From Lamellibrachia satsuma (lineage: Eukaryota > Annelida > Polychaeta > Sabellida > Siboglinidae), in NCBI GenBank assembly GCA_033239005.1, contig BSQZ01000001.1, positions 19,715,000 to 19,778,999 of the forward strand: a DNA stretch of 64,000 bases. The letters are read 5' to 3'. Under the pieces are notes generated by a model that was not told where the DNA came from, searched no databases, and saw only the letters and a list, made by a program, of their open reading frames with translations. A program made the position numbers and the translations under genes. This document shows, in pieces, positions 62,398 through 64,000 of this stretch (positions are counted from its first letter, which is position 1; every line of letters begins with the position of its first letter).

Positions 62398-64000
62398 ATG
62401 TCAACTCTTGCCGTATTCTTAACACTGGTCGCATTGGTGACGTGCACACCGGAGACGTGTCCGGACGGCTACAAGTGTAAATGGGAGAATGAATGGTTCG
62501 TGCTGTATTGTAAACCAAGAAATGGCATTGGAAGCTACGAAACAGTAAGAGGAACCATATCGGACTTGCCAACAAACGCGGTTCGACTAAAGATATCGGG
62601 CTGTAATCTAAATCAAAATGTGTCTGTGCAGTTAAACTTTGCCAACCTATCCCATGTCCAAGAATTGTCTCTAGACAGCATAAATGCAACCTCAAGGGAC
62701 CGATTATTTCAAGGCGTCACCAATATAACGCATCTGGTTCTTCGCAATCTCTCCTGGACGCGCATCGAGAAAGACACGTTCAGTGGTTTGTCGAGATTGT
62801 TGTCGCTGACGATAGAACGTCTTAGCGAATTGGAGAGCATGGATCAGGACATTCTGAAGCCTTTGTTGTCGCTCCAATCGCTCAAGTTCCGATACGTTGG
62901 TTCGACGCACGATGTTTTGAAATATGAAGACTACGCCCGGGTATTAGGAGGTATAACCAGCTCCAGTGTCCATACACTTGTATTGTATGCCATCCATTCC
63001 TCGCACCACACAGAATCCACGATTAACATCGACGATGTGTTTAAGTACGGGTCTGTGAACACGGGGCTGAAGAACTTGGACCTCGGAAGGAATTATATCA
63101 CCACCTTCTTGGGTTCTCCCAAACATACGCTACCGGTGTTAGAATACATATCACTTGCACAAAATGCCATTATCGGAACGTTTTATATTCAACCCTTCTG
63201 GATGCAGCTTGTGGCTCTCAGTCGTCTGGAGAATCTAGATATCAGTGAAATGAACGCTATGCTAGCAAACATTTCTAATGACGAGTTATTCAGTCTGGTT
63301 GTTGATAACAGTGATAAGATGTTCCTACCAATACACCTGGGTCGACGTCTCCAATCTGTATCTCTGGCGAACATGATATTTATACTCCGTGGCAACCACC
63401 CGTTGTTCCACTTCAGTTTCTACGACAAGTACGATGTTCTGAAATATGTTGACATGTCCAACGCTCGTTCGATAGCACAGATCACGTATAATGTTGGTAA
63501 TCTCCATGCACTGGAATATTTTAACCTACAGAATGTCAACGTGCTTGGAATCAACACAGATTTATTCAACAAAATGCCCAATCTGACGGTGTTACTGTTA
63601 GGTAAAAACGACATCGGCAGCGCGATTTGCTACGACAAGGACACCCGCATTTTCCGCAACAATGACAAACTAAGAGTTCTCGATTTGGCGTGGTGCCACC
63701 TAACCGAAATACCGCCAAATGAATTTTCGAGTTTGCAGCAGTTACAAAATCTTAATCTATCCGGAAATTCATTACACACATTTCATGTGGAATTACGAAA
63801 GCTGAGATCCCTTCGAATGTTAAATTTGAGCCACAACAAATTGACTTCTTTATCAGTTGATACACGCACACAACTTGACAATCTGGAATTAGAAGTCGAC
63901 CTCAGTGGAAACCCACTCGATTGCCGTTGCAAAAACATAGAATTTATCACATGGACTCAGGTATCCCAAGTGAAATTTCTTAACAAAGGTGACACGTTTT
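62398..64000 (+). CDS. Toll-like receptor, 5' part (runs off the window)
   Basis: The ATG at 62398 gives a signal peptide MSTLAVFLTLVALVTC; the frame is open to the window end (534 codons). It is a close paralogue of the 9259-11703 gene along its length: Cys-containing N-cap (ETCPDGYKCKW), the same leucine-rich repeat series, and NPLDCRCKN of the C-terminal cap at the edge. The membrane helix and TIR lie outside. The upstream splice-acceptor arrangement is also shared. Confidence 0.92.
   Translation, partial: MSTLAVFLTLVALVTCTPETCPDGYKCKWENEWFVLYCKPRNGIGSYETVRGTISDLPTNAVRLKISGCNLNQNVSVQLNFANLSHVQELSLDSINATSRDRLFQGVTNITHLVLRNLSWTRIEKDTFSGLSRLLSLTIERLSELESMDQDILKPLLSLQSLKFRYVGSTHDVLKYEDYARVLGGITSSSVHTLVLYAIHSSHHTESTINIDDVFKYGSVNTGLKNLDLGRNYITTFLGSPKHTLPVLEYISLAQNAIIGTFYIQPFWMQLVALSRLENLDISEMNAMLANISNDELFSLVVDNSDKMFLPIHLGRRLQSVSLANMIFILRGNHPLFHFSFYDKYDVLKYVDMSNARSIAQITYNVGNLHALEYFNLQNVNVLGINTDLFNKMPNLTVLLLGKNDIGSAICYDKDTRIFRNNDKLRVLDLAWCHLTEIPPNEFSSLQQLQNLNLSGNSLHTFHVELRKLRSLRMLNLSHNKLTSLSVDTRTQLDNLELEVDLSGNPLDCRCKNIEFITWTQVSQVKFLNKGDTF

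Overview
The window is metazoan nuclear DNA. It has spliced genes with GT-AG introns, two Toll-like receptor (TLR) genes, LTR and non-LTR retrotransposons, hAT-type remnants and many (TA)n, (TG)n and (CATA)n microsatellites. The TLRs, the rhomboid gene and the mix of Polinton, Copia and jockey/CR1-type elements fit a marine invertebrate, perhaps a mollusc or another lophotrochozoan. The species cannot be fixed from the sequence.

Host genes lie at the two ends. Positions 1165-7642 (minus) hold four in-phase exons of a rhomboid-related protein with an EF-hand, running off the left edge. A single-coding-exon TLR lies at 9259-11703 (minus). A close paralogue starts at 62398 (plus) and runs off the right edge. 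About 50 kb of nested mobile DNA separates them.

The centre is a nest. A hAT-like transposase remnant (25.4-26.75 kb) is followed by a Copia LTR element (27084-50107, target duplication GTTAC). That Copia is split by an 18.05-kb Polinton/Maverick (adintovirus-like) element, called copy B here (29905-47950, target duplication GTCGTT, inverted termini starting AG). A second, diverged and internally deleted Polinton, copy A, lies at about 17.6-24.55 kb.

Copy B carries the standard Polinton set on the minus strand: adenain-like protease, hexon-like major capsid protein, basic core-like protein, penton-like minor capsid protein, small membrane proteins, chromodomain integrase, two conserved proteins of unknown role, FtsK-type packaging ATPase and zinc-finger protein-primed DNA polymerase B. 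Several are broken by single stops or frameshifts. Beyond the polymerase, both copies carry an accessory module in the same order: an RPA70-C-like zinc-ribbon OB-fold protein, a NADAR-domain protein and, on the opposite strand, a two-exon gene encoding repeats of a W-x2-V-M-x-E-L type motif. That gene has the same intron phase and the same promoter spacing in both copies. This module is the most novel content: it suggests DNA-virus-like replication support plus a possible ADP-ribose-directed counter-defence function.

The rest is LINE copies (2.56-4.86, 13.1-13.8, 14.6-17.47, 24.83-25.43 and 54.03-55.43 kb, plus a short piece at 59.7 kb), MITE-like inverted repeats, minisatellites and stretches in which no gene is visible.
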